Shown here: piece after piece, positions 50,662-60,639 of the stretch
Layout: every line of letters begins with the position of its first letter
Numbering within the stretch: position 1 is the stretch's first letter
Source: Caenorhabditis remanei
Lineage: Eukaryota > Nematoda > Chromadorea > Rhabditida > Rhabditidae
DNA length: 64,000 nucleotides
Direction: 5' to 3'
Assembly (NCBI RefSeq): GCF_010183535.1
Contig: NC_071331.1
Span: forward strand, 21,638,001 to 21,702,000
Made by a program: the position numbers and the translations under genes
Notes under the pieces: generated by a model
What the model saw: the letters and a program-made list of their open reading frames with translations, nothing else
Told to the model about the DNA's origin: nothing
The model's database searches: none

Positions 50662-52812
50662 TCACTGGTGACTCCATTTGTCCTCCTCTATCCGTGGCTC
50701 CGAAGTCACCGACTCTTTTCTCAGTTGGGCCACCACCACATTCTCCGTCGTCCTCGCGTCCAGGAACTCCAGCAGTTGTTCCCACGTTTTGAACTTTTCG
50801 CCCGCACTCGCAGCCGAATCGCTCCACTTCACATGACCGGCAGTTATCCAACTCCGTTTCCAACTTTCCACCAATCCCGATTTTGCACCATCCATTTTGT
50901 ATGGAATGATCGTGATCTCCTTCACTTCCTCAGCTAATTTTCGCACCAAGTCACCCAACTTTTGGTTCGTTTCCTCGTCCTCCGTGAGCTCTAACAAGAA
51001 TACGATCGATTCTACATTCGCAAAATCGAATTTATCCTTCCCCGTTTTCAGCGCACTTTTCTGATACTCAAAGATAGATTTTCCTTTCACGCCAATTCTC
51101 GGAGTTATGAGAATCTTCGATTCTCTAATCACCGTCTTCTTTGGCTTCATCCCTTCTTTTTTCTCTTCCGTCACTGTATCCACAGCGATTTCCTTGCTCT
51201 TCTCCGCAGTTTTTCCGGAAGAATTCGTGTTTTCCACCCGGATTCCCAGATTTCCTACCATGAACACCTTCTTCTCCTCACTTCTCGTCTCTCCTCTTGA
51301 CAGACTTTCCTTGCTTTCCCCCTTTCTCGTCGCATCTCTCTTTCCCTTCTTCTGTTGAACCTCCGTTCTTTCCCTTTTCCACTCCAACGAAACTCCAATA
51401 CTTTCGAATGCGTTCGTTCCAAGCAGCATTATTTCAGCACCGTTCTCAACGATCTGAAAAACTACTTCCGCCTTCCTATCTCTCACTTGAATCGGTACTT
51501 CGATTTGCTGAATGATACGCATCTTCTTTTTCGAAGTATCGATCACTTCGAAGCTCGGTTTCCTTAACCTTTTCACCACCTCCATCCAATTTCGGCAACC
51601 CTTCTTCAGTCCATCCCATGCTCCAGTTGACATCACCGACACCGCGGCTCCACTGTCGATCACCATTCTCCGCTCTTGTCCCAGCAACTTAACCGTCTCC
51701 ACAGCTACTTTGCCTACACCTTCTCCTTTTCCTCTCACTTCTACACTTTGAACTGGCTTCGGTGAGCATTGACGCGCCAAGTGTCCAACACCTCCACATG
51801 AAAAACATTTCTGCTCCCTCCAGTACTGCTTTTCCCCACTTCCTCTATCTGCGACCGTTTCTCCTTTCTCGCAGTCATTTTCAGCCTTCGGACGTTCTTC
51901 TTCTCTTTCCTTCCACTGAGAGTCCTTTCTCCCCTTCCAGCCTTCAGAATATCCACTCTTCTGGCCATTTCCACGACGCTGTTCGTTTTCTTGTTGCAGC
52001 ACGATATCTTTCAGATGATCGTACTGTTCTTCCAACGATAACTCGAAACGCTTCATTATGAGCATTTTGTGCAACGTCTCATCTCCGCGCACCGCTTTCA
52101 TCAGCTTTGTTGTTCTCATCTGAGACAACGTCTCCTGCTTTACCTCCGGGAACGCCTTCCTCGACCACTTCTCCACCTCCACGAGATACTCCCACATCTT
52201 CTGGTCCGACCTTTTCTCCAGTCCTTCAAACTCGTTCAGCGCTTCGATCTTGCTATCTCCTTGTCGCTTTCGCAGCTTTTGCTCAAACTCTTCGAACAGC
52301 GACTGTATCGATCTTTCGAATCTCTTCGGCAATGTTTTGAACAATGACTTAGCTGCCCCTTTCAAAAACTTTTCCTCCAAGATTGCGACCAGCTCGTCAT
52401 CACTCTCCGTCACATGGTTGTACTTCAACAAGAATGCCCGTTTGAATTCCTTGAACTCGCCTGTTCCATCAAACGTTTTTGGCTCCGGCAACGCTGAAAA
52501 CTTCAACATCCTGTTCATACATTGCACCATTTCGTTGACTTCGCTACTTCCTGACCGACTCAAAGTTTTTCTGCTAAACTCGTCTTCTCCTCCTTTCTTC
52601 CTGTTTCCCTCATCGTTTCTCTCGATGTCCCAATTTTCCACCCTCTCGCACCAGCTTCTGTTTCCTTGGGTTTCGTCCCACAAGCCATTCGGCTTGCGTT
52701 CCTGCCGCTCCACCGTCTTCCTCAGTTGTTTCAGCGCCTTCTCCAGCCTACTGACCTGCGCCTCAGCCACCTCCTTTTCTCTCTGGATTTTCCGGATTTG
52801 CTCCCCGAGCAT
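50662..52812 (-). CDS. Gag-protease of the 3.8-kb element, main frame
   Basis: 716 codons on the minus strand. The N-terminus is a long coiled coil (EQIRKIQREKEVAEAQVSRL). A capsid-like segment follows (PEPKTFDGTGEFKEFKRAF, LPKRFERSIQSLFEEFEQK, SQMRTTKLMKAVRGDETLHK). A CCHC knuckle CFSCGGVGHLARQC sits near residues 334-347. An aspartic protease core lies near residue 385 (MVIDSGAAVSVMS) with a matching IMLLGTNAFE flap-to-psi segment. About 200 further residues (ITPRIGVKGKSIFEYQKSAL, AEEVKEITIIPYK) replace what would normally be polymerase and show no known motif. The frame is contiguous with the upstream frame 53280-52828, separated from it by one in-frame TGA and five codons. Confidence 0.8.
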   Translation of the reverse strand: MLGEQIRKIQREKEVAEAQVSRLEKALKQLRKTVERQERKPNGLWDETQGNRSWCERVENWDIERNDEGNRKKGGEDEFSRKTLSRSGSSEVNEMVQCMNRMLKFSALPEPKTFDGTGEFKEFKRAFLLKYNHVTESDDELVAILEEKFLKGAAKSLFKTLPKRFERSIQSLFEEFEQKLRKRQGDSKIEALNEFEGLEKRSDQKMWEYLVEVEKWSRKAFPEVKQETLSQMRTTKLMKAVRGDETLHKMLIMKRFELSLEEQYDHLKDIVLQQENEQRRGNGQKSGYSEGWKGRKDSQWKEREEERPKAENDCEKGETVADRGSGEKQYWREQKCFSCGGVGHLARQCSPKPVQSVEVRGKGEGVGKVAVETVKLLGQERRMVIDSGAAVSVMSTGAWDGLKKGCRNWMEVVKRLRKPSFEVIDTSKKKMRIIQQIEVPIQVRDRKAEVVFQIVENGAEIMLLGTNAFESIGVSLEWKRERTEVQQKKGKRDATRKGESKESLSRGETRSEEKKVFMVGNLGIRVENTNSSGKTAEKSKEIAVDTVTEEKKEGMKPKKTVIRESKILITPRIGVKGKSIFEYQKSALKTGKDKFDFANVESIVFLLELTEDEETNQKLGDLVRKLAEEVKEITIIPYKMDGAKSGLVESWKRSWITAGHVKWSDSAASAGEKFKTWEQLLEFLDARTTENVVVAQLRKESVTSEPRIEEDKWSHQ

Positions 52813-52827
52813 CTCCTTTTCTTCATT

Positions 52828-53280
52828 TCAGCACTCCGTCAACAAGTTCTTCTCATATTGCACTTTCTGCAATTCCAGATTTACTTTTCCCACGGACCAT
52901 TCCGCTTCTTCACTTTCCGCTGCTTTCGCACACGCCTCTCTCAACTCTTCCACCGATTCGAGCTTGAACTCTCTCATAACTCGAATCACCGATCGCGGCC
53001 ATTCATCTCCTCCGATTTCTTCGAACTTTTCCAACAACTCTCTGTGGAAAATTCTCATCGGCCCCAGAATCGCATCGGCCTCCTGTTCGCTGCATTTTGC
53101 TGTCAACTCCCCGAGTTGCAACCTTGTTTCGTCCTCCACTTTGACGCTGCTAGCGATAAGTTTAGTGAACTTCTTCACTTTCTTTCTTCTCTCCTTCACG
53201 CTCATTTGAGTTTCCACAACAATCATCCGATTGTCGTCCACTTTCGACGTTGACTGCTTCGACGATGTTTTGTCGCTCAT
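52828..53280 (-). CDS. N-terminal Gag segment of the 3.8-kb element, ended by an in-frame TGA
   Basis: 150 codons starting MSDKTSSKQSTSKVDDNRMI. The frame ends KNLLTEC, TGA. The next codon in the same frame continues the coiled coil (NEEKEMLGEQIRK), so the TGA interrupts one long Gag. Because it falls inside a continuing helix and not at a domain border, I read it as a nonsense mutation. Readthrough or a separate start at 52812 is possible. Confidence 0.7.
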   Translation of the reverse strand: MSDKTSSKQSTSKVDDNRMIVVETQMSVKERRKKVKKFTKLIASSVKVEDETRLQLGELTAKCSEQEADAILGPMRIFHRELLEKFEEIGGDEWPRSVIRVMREFKLESVEELREACAKAAESEEAEWSVGKVNLELQKVQYEKNLLTEC

Positions 53281-53531
53281 CTTCTGCGTTGTTGTCCGTA
53301 AACTAAGTTTCTATTCAAAAACTGTCTACTTTTCGTTGATTTTCAATCGACGAAGATTACTTCGATTCTTCGGAGAATTCCTCCAAGTTTCCACGTTATC
53401 CAACGAAGAAACTGCCAAAAACCAGTAAATTATTCCTCCGTTTATTCAAACAGAAGAAAAATAAACCAGAAAATTACAGCAAAACAAGGAAAAATAACGA
53501 AAAAAAACGATTGACACGGTTCGGCCCCCAA

Positions 53532-53867
53532 GTTGCCCGCGTACGAATACGGGGTGATAGGGTCCTGATAAAATAAGACGACAAATACACAGTTTCTTAC
53601 AATAAATAAGGTTTATTGCAAGAAAATAAAATAAGAGAGCGTAACTTACAAAACAAAGGTTAAACAACCAACGCTAAAACTAGAACTAACTCTGAAAGCC
53701 AACCGACTCCAGAAAACTACTTGTTGCCACGTGGAGTACACGTGTCCACGTGAACTGACGCGCTGAGGTTACGGTAGGCGCGTGAGGCTTTGGCGGAGTG
53801 TCGTTGCGTATTTATTGTGAGGACTCGGAGAACTACAGGGTTATGAGGGTACCTTGCCACCGGCAAC
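53532..53867 (-). repeat. 5' LTR (minus-strand sense) of the 3.8-kb element
   Basis: 336 bp, differing from the partner LTR at one place that I noticed. The CACGTG cluster is conserved at about 53728-53752. Confidence 0.9.
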
Positions 53868-54589
53868 TTACCAACTTTTCGATGTATGTTTTAAAATTCA
53901 AGAAATTCGAAAAGTGACAAAACTTGACAGTTCCAGTGGTCAAAAAGTTGGAATCAAGGTATCTCCTGATCTGAAAATATTCCACATTCTCCCAATCTAT
54001 ATTTTCAGATAAGCCTACCGTCCGACACGTGTCCTCGTGATACAGAACCTCCGCCCCTTTTTGGGAATGTCTCATCTTCTTTGATTATAACAAATGGATC
54101 GGATAATTATTATAAATCTGAAATTACTGAAACATCGGATACGTGGATTTTTAACTACAGTATACACAAGTGTCTCACTGATATTCCAGAGAACTATGTA
54201 AGTGCGCTCTATTGAGAATTTTCTGGAATTTCGTTTTTTTTTGTTCTAGACTCTTCTCAACGGAACATACAGCGGTCAACGTTATCAGATGAATCTTACG
54301 TCACCGTTTTATCCAGGAGAAACATTTTTTATGAGAGGGAAAACGCCGACGTGTGGAAATCAGTGAGTTTTTGGGTTCTGGGGGTACTGTAGTTTGAAAA
54401 ATATTTTTTAACAAAAAGCCCCACTCAATTCCTATCGTTTGAACCAAAAATCATTAAAAAAAAGCAAAAATTCAGTAAGTTACGGAATTTCGAAACTTTA
54501 CGAAATTCTGATTTTTACATTTTATGCCGTAACTTCATAGGTTTTGACACATGGTCAGTGAAAATCACATTTGTGAAATCAGCACGTTG

Positions 54590-54745
54590 AGGGCTTTCAG
54601 AAAAGTACCCACACGCCTAGGTTTAGAAGAATTTGGGTCTCGACGCGAAAACTACAGTAACCCTCGTAAATCGTGTCAGACCCAAAATACTCGGAATATA
54701 GGCTTGTGAGTACTTTTCTGAAAGCTTTCAACGCCCTGAATACAA
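54590..54745. repeat. Dispersed AGCTTTCAGAAAAGTA repeat in CW gene D intron 4
   Basis: GGGCTTTCAGAAAAGTACCC, GGTCTCGACGCGAAAACTAC and the mirrored GTGAGTACTTTTCTGAAAGC. Same position as in gene C. Confidence 0.75.
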
Positions 54746-55159
54746 TGCGCAGCCTAGTTTTGGGTTTCTAGGCCACCAGACGGATTTCTAGGTCATTTTT
54801 GAAGTTTTGAACCATTAAAAACAATATTTTCAGAGTTACAATCTCATTTGTGAAATTCCCAAAAAAGGATTATGCACTCCACATCCGATTATATTTTGGT
54901 TATAAGAGCCTTAATACAACGGACATTTCTGTATGGAGAAATAATGAAGTGGTAGACCTAGTGAATGATAAAGTGAATCCATACGGATGCGAAGAAGATT
55001 TCGAAATTCGAATAAACGCTACGAATACTGTAGTTTTCATTAACATGAATGACTATCCGGTGATACAGTATACCTTGGAACCAACAGTACCCATGTCCGA
55101 AATTACTAATATTGTTATTAATGATAGTGGACATAGTTACCAACAGGTCACATTGTATT

Positions 55160-55503
55160 GTAAGGTATCGACTGGATTCAACGGACTGATAATTCTCACT
55201 TTCAATGTCTGCGTCTCCACGCGCACTTCTATCTCTCACCCTTTGTTATTGTCACACCATTTGACCTCTCCCGTTTGCCCTACGCCCGCGGGCGCCAATG
55301 TCTTCCACCCCAGCACCAGTATATAAGGCCGGGCGAAAGCTCATACCAGGCCGATCTTCTTGATCCCACCTTTGTTGCCTTTTACTCACTCTTGTATCCT
55401 TTATCCCCGCGCCCCTTTATCTGTAATCTTAGTTAATAGACTAATAAATCTTTAGTAAAGCGCATAACTGTTTAGTGTTCCCGCATAAACACATAATCGT
55501 TAC
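55160..55503 (+). repeat. 5' LTR of the 5.2-kb element
   Basis: 344 bp. TATATAAGG at about 55319 is a good TATA box, and AATAAA at about 55443 a polyadenylation signal, placing transcription start and R region between them. Confidence 0.85.
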
Positions 55504-57199
55504 TGGTAGCAGCGAGTTGCGTCTCAATTTTGAGACGTTTAAACACCCACCCACCCACCCCGCTTTTTATCGATTTTTAGTGCGCACGGGCTTTTACTTC
55601 CCTTTTTCTAGTTAACAGGAGGGCCCGCCTGTAGTTTTAGGTTAGTAATTGTAGGATTTCATTAGTATCTTAGGTAAAATTTAACATTTTGGGTTTCATT
55701 TAGGTTAATGGGAAGCGCGACTGTAAGAACCGTCTTCACCGGTTAAAGTAGAAACCGCCGGGGTTGCCTAATTTCGTGAGCTCACATTCGTCGCATTCCC
55801 TACTTCCCCTCTTAACAAAATTGTTAATGCATTACAATTTTTCGGCCCGTTTAAACTCGTTATCGTTTCTCTGTCCGGTTATTCCCGCCGGCAGAGCTCC
55901 CCCTCGGTTATCCCGTTTCAGCTGGTACGAAGCACATTTGATACTTCGACGCGCAAACGACAATCTGGCATCGTCAACAGCCAAGGAATAGTTCAACGAC
56001 AAGGAACATCTACACAACTGCACACTATCACACAAAAGGTAAATTTAATCGAGGTCCTGGTACAGAGCGGTGCGGGAAGTTTGATAATGGGATGACCACC
56101 GCGTCATCTCTCAAACGAACCCCACAACTCTCAGGTCTCGCAGTTTCAATCTGTAACTGAGTGTGAAAGCATTCTCCACAACTAAAACCATTGCATTTCT
56201 GTTGTCGCGAGATAGCAGAAAGTGATGAGCCAATTTTTCCATTCGCGATGGTCGTCGAAGTACAGCTGATCGGATGAAAAGTGAAGATATTTGCTCCGCT
56301 TCAGAGCATGAAGTAAGGTGAGAACAGCAAGCCTGTATACACAAGCCCCTCAAAGCAGGGATGGTCCGCAAGGTCGACACGGACATAGCGAGGTGAGAAC
56401 AGCATCGTGCCTGTGTCCGCTCCCCCTATAGTCACTAGGGATGACTTGCCGTAGGTGCAAGGCAGAGACAGCGCTCGGACGCGAGCATGGAAGTGGTATG
56501 TACAGAAGATTCGCGTACATACACCCCCTTCGCAGTCAAGGGATGGTCAGTAAGCAGAAAAATAGTAAGTTTAGCCCCTGCGCAGGCTAGGGATGGTATC
56601 AGAAGCCTCCAACAGGAGCAGCAAGAAGTTTGGAGACAGGTAGAAGGAAGAAACCTGTAAAGGGAAAACCACGCCAGAAGTGGGTTTTCAACGAAGTAGA
56701 CGCGAAATGGTCATCAGTTTCCGCTCAAGGAAGCATTTCGTCGTCGAAGTTGTTCACCGGACGCAACATCACTGTCCAATCACGGAAAACATCTGAAAAG
56801 TCTGCGGCGTTCTCTCAAAACCCCAGATTTCCAGTTATCGGCAGAGGAATTCACCGAAAATCGATGGAGTACAGTAAAAACTTATTTTCAGGTTACTGTA
56901 GTAAAGGCACACGTGCGGCGGCCGTCGACGGGTCTCAACACGAGAGCGCGCGCGACGCGAGCCGCGTCGCCCACAGTCGACGTAAACAACAACAAAACGT
57001 CATTTCGTCATTTTCGAAACTTCGCCGACGCCGTTTTGTCGCATTTTTGCTCCTTTTTGTCGATGTTTTCGCGTTTCAGATGCTTTAAAAAAATTTTTCG
57101 CAAGCGTTTCAGCAATTTTTAGCAACAAAATGCTGTCAAAATTGTAGAATTTGCCTATAAAGACACCAAATTCGTCTTGGCCTAAAATTTTCTTCGTTT
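55504..57199 (+). other. Leader of the 5.2-kb element with repeated GGGATG motifs
   Basis: After the primer-binding site, the leader carries several short units built on AGGGATGGT or AGGGATGAC preceded by CCCC and GCAG (about 56300-56600), plus GGGATGACCACCGCGTCAT at 56090. A 152-codon frame at 56630-57088 (METGRRKKPVKGKPRQKWVF) is basic and could be a first exon of Gag. TTTCAG acceptors occur near 57218 and 57270. Confidence 0.6.
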
Positions 57200-59680
57200 T
57201 TGTTCGTCGATTTCAGCCTATTTCCATTCGTTTTCGCCTTAAATCGTACGCTCATTAAGCACATTTCCAGGCTGGAGCGAACATCGAACAGCGAGAAAGT
57301 AGGAGGCGTAGCCGCAGGCGTGGCCACGAGCGAAGTCGGAACATGGGATGACCACCGTGTCATCCCTCCGACGAACGCTTGCGGCGCCGGCGAGGCCTCC
57401 ACAGTGATGCACACCCAACCGAAGGATGCGTCGGGTGTAAACCCGAGCATCATTCAAAACCCAACCGAAACAGGTGGTATATCGGGCGTTGGCTCGGATG
57501 CCAACCTAATTGTTAACCAATTGAAAGAGATTGGAGAAATCCGAGATCTGAAAAGCCTTTCAGATATCGATGGCACATGGAAGCATCAATTGCTTGGATA
57601 CACCGAGAAACCAGTCAAGGAAACTGAAGAGGACAATGGAAAAGATTCTGGCCCTCGAGTATTGACAGAAACAGCCAGAGACGACTGCAACGTTTCCGCT
57701 TCGGCAAACAAAGATCGAATAGCAACAATCGATGAGAAAACGTCAGAAGATGACAAGAATAGAGCATTTCCCACTGGACGGAAGAATCTGGCAACTACAT
57801 GGGATGCAGTCGAGACAATTCAAGCCAAACAACCGAGCAACTTGGTATCGCGCACCGGTCAGATGAACCGAGCATCCCTCGAAGCGGGTAGAGCAAGCCA
57901 ATTGGTGGATTCCCCGTCGACAAAGACCAAATGCTTAGAACGAAAGGTGAGTGAAACGGGTCTCTGTTCCGGATTTGTGGACATGGTTGGAAAATGGGAT
58001 GACCACCGTGTCATTTCTCCAACTACCCCCACTTCTCCAAGAGCTCGTTCATTGTCTTCGAACCGTGGCTTACGCCCACAGATCTTACACACCCCTGTTG
58101 TCGTGAGACAGCAGGGCGTTTCTCGCGATGAACCGGCTGCCGACATGGATTTGTCGCAGAGATTGATCGATGCTAGTGAAGGCATCATGGAGAATAGTCA
58201 TCCACCCATGGCTAACAATTTGACTCCGATAAGGAACGGAAGCCCTCAATCTGAAGAGGAGAAAGACGAGAGCATGCCATATGCTAATCTTGACATCACG
58301 GTACGTTATGAAGTGTATGACAGCACACCTAACGAGCGAAACGAGGAATCGCCAAATCCAGAAGACGTGCAAGCAGCTGTGACAGCAAGCGGAGGAACCA
58401 CATCTCCCGAAAGCACACCTCCACTGAGACTCGACAACGGAAACATCTCAAAGATCCAGGAAGCGGTTGCTTCTGAAGCCAACGATGAGGATGAGGATGA
58501 AGCCAATCAAGTCAATCAAGGACGAGCGGAGAACAACGAAGAAGAAGGCTCCCTACCCCACGTAATGGCACCATCGTTCAAGTCGGCAGCTTCGTTACCA
58601 GCCCATGAAGACATCAACAATTCCGCGCGGTCATTCAGAGACCACTTGGTCGCGATCAATCCAGATGCTTCACAAGAAGACTCCAGGAGAGCATTCCTCA
58701 CCGTCCTCAAGTATCGAGCACGACGCAGAGCTGAAAGCATGCTGATAGAAAAGCCAGAGTCGACACTCAACGAGCTGGTTCAAGGTTTGAAAGAGATGTT
58801 CGAGTGCACTAGCCATGCACAGCGGAACAAGACACATCCGCGATCAAGCAAGCAGTCGCCTGGTGAATCATCTTCCGATTCCCTCTTCCACAGGACCATC
58901 AAACTGGCTAAGCAGTCGTACCACGAGTATCAGAAGAACCTCGAGTACCAGAAGGAAGACGTCACACTTGAGAAGTTCCTGGAAGGATTGAACCAGGCAA
59001 TCAAAAGCCTGGTCATACGGGAGGCACGACCGATAACAGATCAGATCCGGAGCACTGCTCTTGAAGGAGAAGCACGCCTCGTCCCCAACGAGCAACCGCT
59101 GGAGCCCATCCAATTGCTTCCGCCACCGGCAGCTTCGTTGTCAAACACGACAACCAATCACAAAGATCAAGATGACTGTCGGGACCATCGGTCAGAACGA
59201 CAAGGTCGGGACGGCGACTACAGAGATCGCAGTTCTGAGAACGATTTCCAGATAAGTCGAAGAGAAATCTTTCTTACTTTTACAGGAAAGTGTCACTATT
59301 GTGGAAGAGTAGGACACATGGCAAGGAGCCACAACCTGAAGCAGCGGTCAGTGGCCAATCAGCAAAAGTCAAAGGATCCTGGAAGCAACCACCAGGTTAT
59401 CCAGGTGGATGCGGAAGAAGAAGCATCATGCCTTCGCGAGATGATTCTGTGGCAGGACCTCCGAATCCACGAGCTCAAGGAGTGGAATGATGACTCCGGA
59501 GAGACAACAGCAGCTCCACGAGCAGGGACCAGACAAGTCAAGCAGACCCACCAAGCGCCATGGCCCTATGGACAATATTTGGCCAAAAGAATAAGTTTCC
59601 TAGGTCTAAGTTTAACTTGGTTTAGTAGACCAGGGACGGTCTCGTATAAAAAAGGGAGCCGGGAATGTCATCCTGGATGA
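57200..59680 (+). CDS. Gag-like protein of the 5.2-kb element
   Basis: The open frame is 826 codons; the true start is probably set by splicing near 57218-57270. The N-terminal half is low-complexity and polar and holds two copies of WDDHRVI-PPT-like sequence. A helical capsid-like region follows around residues 460-650 (ARSFRDHLVAINPDASQEDS, LNELVQGLKEMFECTSHAQR, EKFLEGLNQAIKSLVIREAR). Residues 698-711 form CHYCGRVGHMARSH, a zinc knuckle whose fourth ligand is histidine in place of the usual cysteine. A TTTCTTACTTTTACAG acceptor-like tract lies directly before the knuckle, so an intron may remove part of the frame. There is no protease or polymerase motif. It presumably packages the element RNA. 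Confidence 0.65.
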   Translation: MFVDFSLFPFVFALNRTLIKHISRLERTSNSEKVGGVAAGVATSEVGTWDDHRVIPPTNACGAGEASTVMHTQPKDASGVNPSIIQNPTETGGISGVGSDANLIVNQLKEIGEIRDLKSLSDIDGTWKHQLLGYTEKPVKETEEDNGKDSGPRVLTETARDDCNVSASANKDRIATIDEKTSEDDKNRAFPTGRKNLATTWDAVETIQAKQPSNLVSRTGQMNRASLEAGRASQLVDSPSTKTKCLERKVSETGLCSGFVDMVGKWDDHRVISPTTPTSPRARSLSSNRGLRPQILHTPVVVRQQGVSRDEPAADMDLSQRLIDASEGIMENSHPPMANNLTPIRNGSPQSEEEKDESMPYANLDITVRYEVYDSTPNERNEESPNPEDVQAAVTASGGTTSPESTPPLRLDNGNISKIQEAVASEANDEDEDEANQVNQGRAENNEEEGSLPHVMAPSFKSAASLPAHEDINNSARSFRDHLVAINPDASQEDSRRAFLTVLKYRARRRAESMLIEKPESTLNELVQGLKEMFECTSHAQRNKTHPRSSKQSPGESSSDSLFHRTIKLAKQSYHEYQKNLEYQKEDVTLEKFLEGLNQAIKSLVIREARPITDQIRSTALEGEARLVPNEQPLEPIQLLPPPAASLSNTTTNHKDQDDCRDHRSERQGRDGDYRDRSSENDFQISRREIFLTFTGKCHYCGRVGHMARSHNLKQRSVANQQKSKDPGSNHQVIQVDAEEEASCLREMILWQDLRIHELKEWNDDSGETTAAPRAGTRQVKQTHQAPWPYGQYLAKRISFLGLSLTWFSRPGTVSYKKGSRECHPG

Positions 59681-59970
59681 ATTTCTTGGTGCAGACCTAG
59701 GAAAAGCGGTTCCCAAACCAATTTTCACCCCTTTTCGGACCCCAAATTTTCAATACTTTTGTTCGGTTTCCAGAGAAACTCGTTCACTGCAACCATTGGT
59801 TCTACACTGGACATTCTAGTCACGTGAGCTCTGGCCACTTCGGCAACACACTTCGTGTCAATCAGGCAACACCGTGGTCCAAACCAAGCAGCTGAAGGAG
59901 GATCAATGGATCGAATCATCAGTCCGTTCTATGAACGATCGAGGACGATCTCGAATAAAAGATGGGAGGT

Positions 59971-60314
59971 GTAAGGTATCGACTGGATTCAACGGACTGA
60001 TAATTCTCACTTTCAATGTCTGCGTCTCCACGCGCACTTCTATCTCTCACCCTTTGTTATTGTCACACCATTTGACCTCTCCCGTTTGCCCTACGCCCGC
60101 GGGCGCCAATGTCTTCCACCCCCGCACCAGTATATAAGGCCGGGCGAAAGCTCATACCAGGCCGATCTTCTTGATCCCACCTTTGTTGCCTTTTACTCAC
60201 TCTTGTATCCTTTATCCCCGCGCCCCTTTATCTGTAATCTTAGTTAATAGACTAATAAATCTTTAGTAAAGCGCATAACTGTTTAGTGTTCCCGCATAAA
60301 CACATAATCGTTAC
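59971..60314 (+). repeat. 3' LTR of the 5.2-kb element
   Basis: 344 bp, nearly identical to the 5' LTR, followed by the TGTATT target duplication and the rest of CW gene D exon 5. Confidence 0.9.
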
Positions 60315-60639
60315 TGTATTATATTGGATGGACCGGGATATGTGAGGTAAGAAATTTGAGAAATAATAATAATTTTATCAGAAAAACCCGAAATTTCAGT
60401 ATGTACCATTGTAGACAAATACTGGATGCTATCGTGAAGGAAATATACAAGTTTTAAACATGATTTAATAGCTTACTCTCTGTGAAAATGAAGATTCCAC
60501 TTGTTGTTCAAATTTTTTTTGCAATTTGTAGTAATATCTGATGCATTTATATATATATGCTGAACGAAAAATGCTGAAAATCTATTTATATAGAATAGCC
60601 CTACTCAATTCCTATCGTTTGAACTCCAACACCACCGAG

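Larger units (their letters stand above)
50091..53867 (-). mobile_element. 3.8-kb LTR retrotransposon with gag-protease only
   Basis: LTRs of 336 bp at 50091-50426 and 53532-53867, with termini GTTGCC...GGCAAC and target duplication TTACCA (50085-50090, 53868-53873). I see one substitution between the LTRs (GAGCTTTTGGC / GAGGCTTTGGC). Read on the minus strand, TTGGGGGCCGAACCGTG follows the 5' LTR as a candidate primer-binding site, and TAAAGGGGGGAA precedes the 3' LTR as polypurine tract. It codes for Gag with a CCHC knuckle and an aspartic protease motif but no reverse transcriptase or integrase; it resembles Ty3/gypsy. Another LTR copy lies at 63650-63983. Confidence 0.9.
55160..60314 (+). 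mobile_element. 5.2-kb LTR retrotransposon with gag only
   Basis: LTRs of 344 bp at 55160-55503 and 59971-60314 with GTAA...TTAC ends and target duplication TGTATT (55154-55159, 60315-60320). The LTRs differ at one base that I noticed (CACCCCAGCACC / CACCCCCGCACC). TGGTAGCAGCGAG directly after the 5' LTR fits a primer-binding site, and AAAAGATGGGAGGT directly before the 3' LTR fits a polypurine tract. A long Gag-like frame (57200-59680) has a zinc knuckle variant. No protease, reverse transcriptase or integrase is present. The element lies in exon 5 of CW gene D. Confidence 0.9.
49695..60414 (+). pseudogene. CW gene D, split by two LTR retrotransposons
   Basis: All six exons can be traced: 49695-49883, 50080-50090 plus 53874-53958, 54009-54197, 54250-54362, 54834-55159 plus 60321-60346, and 60400-60414. 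The signal peptide (MVTRTLFLEVFLIFSIFCY), CW motif (NWADCLDKCWKEWDCV) and splice sites are preserved. Exon 2 is split by the 3.8-kb element 11 bases after its acceptor and exon 5 by the 5.2-kb element near its end. Ignoring the insertions, the frame is open apart from a two-residue loss in exon 2 (DVCFKIQ for DGCEYFKIQ). Both insertions must therefore be young. A functional product is very unlikely, although exons 1, 3, 4 and most of 5 remain intact. Confidence 0.85.

Noticed and set aside
52250..53253. Plus-strand frames of 195-319 codons
   Set aside because: Antisense shadows of the Gag coding region of the 3.8-kb element, rich in serine, leucine and phenylalanine as expected from the reverse complement of a lysine/glutamate-rich coiled coil.
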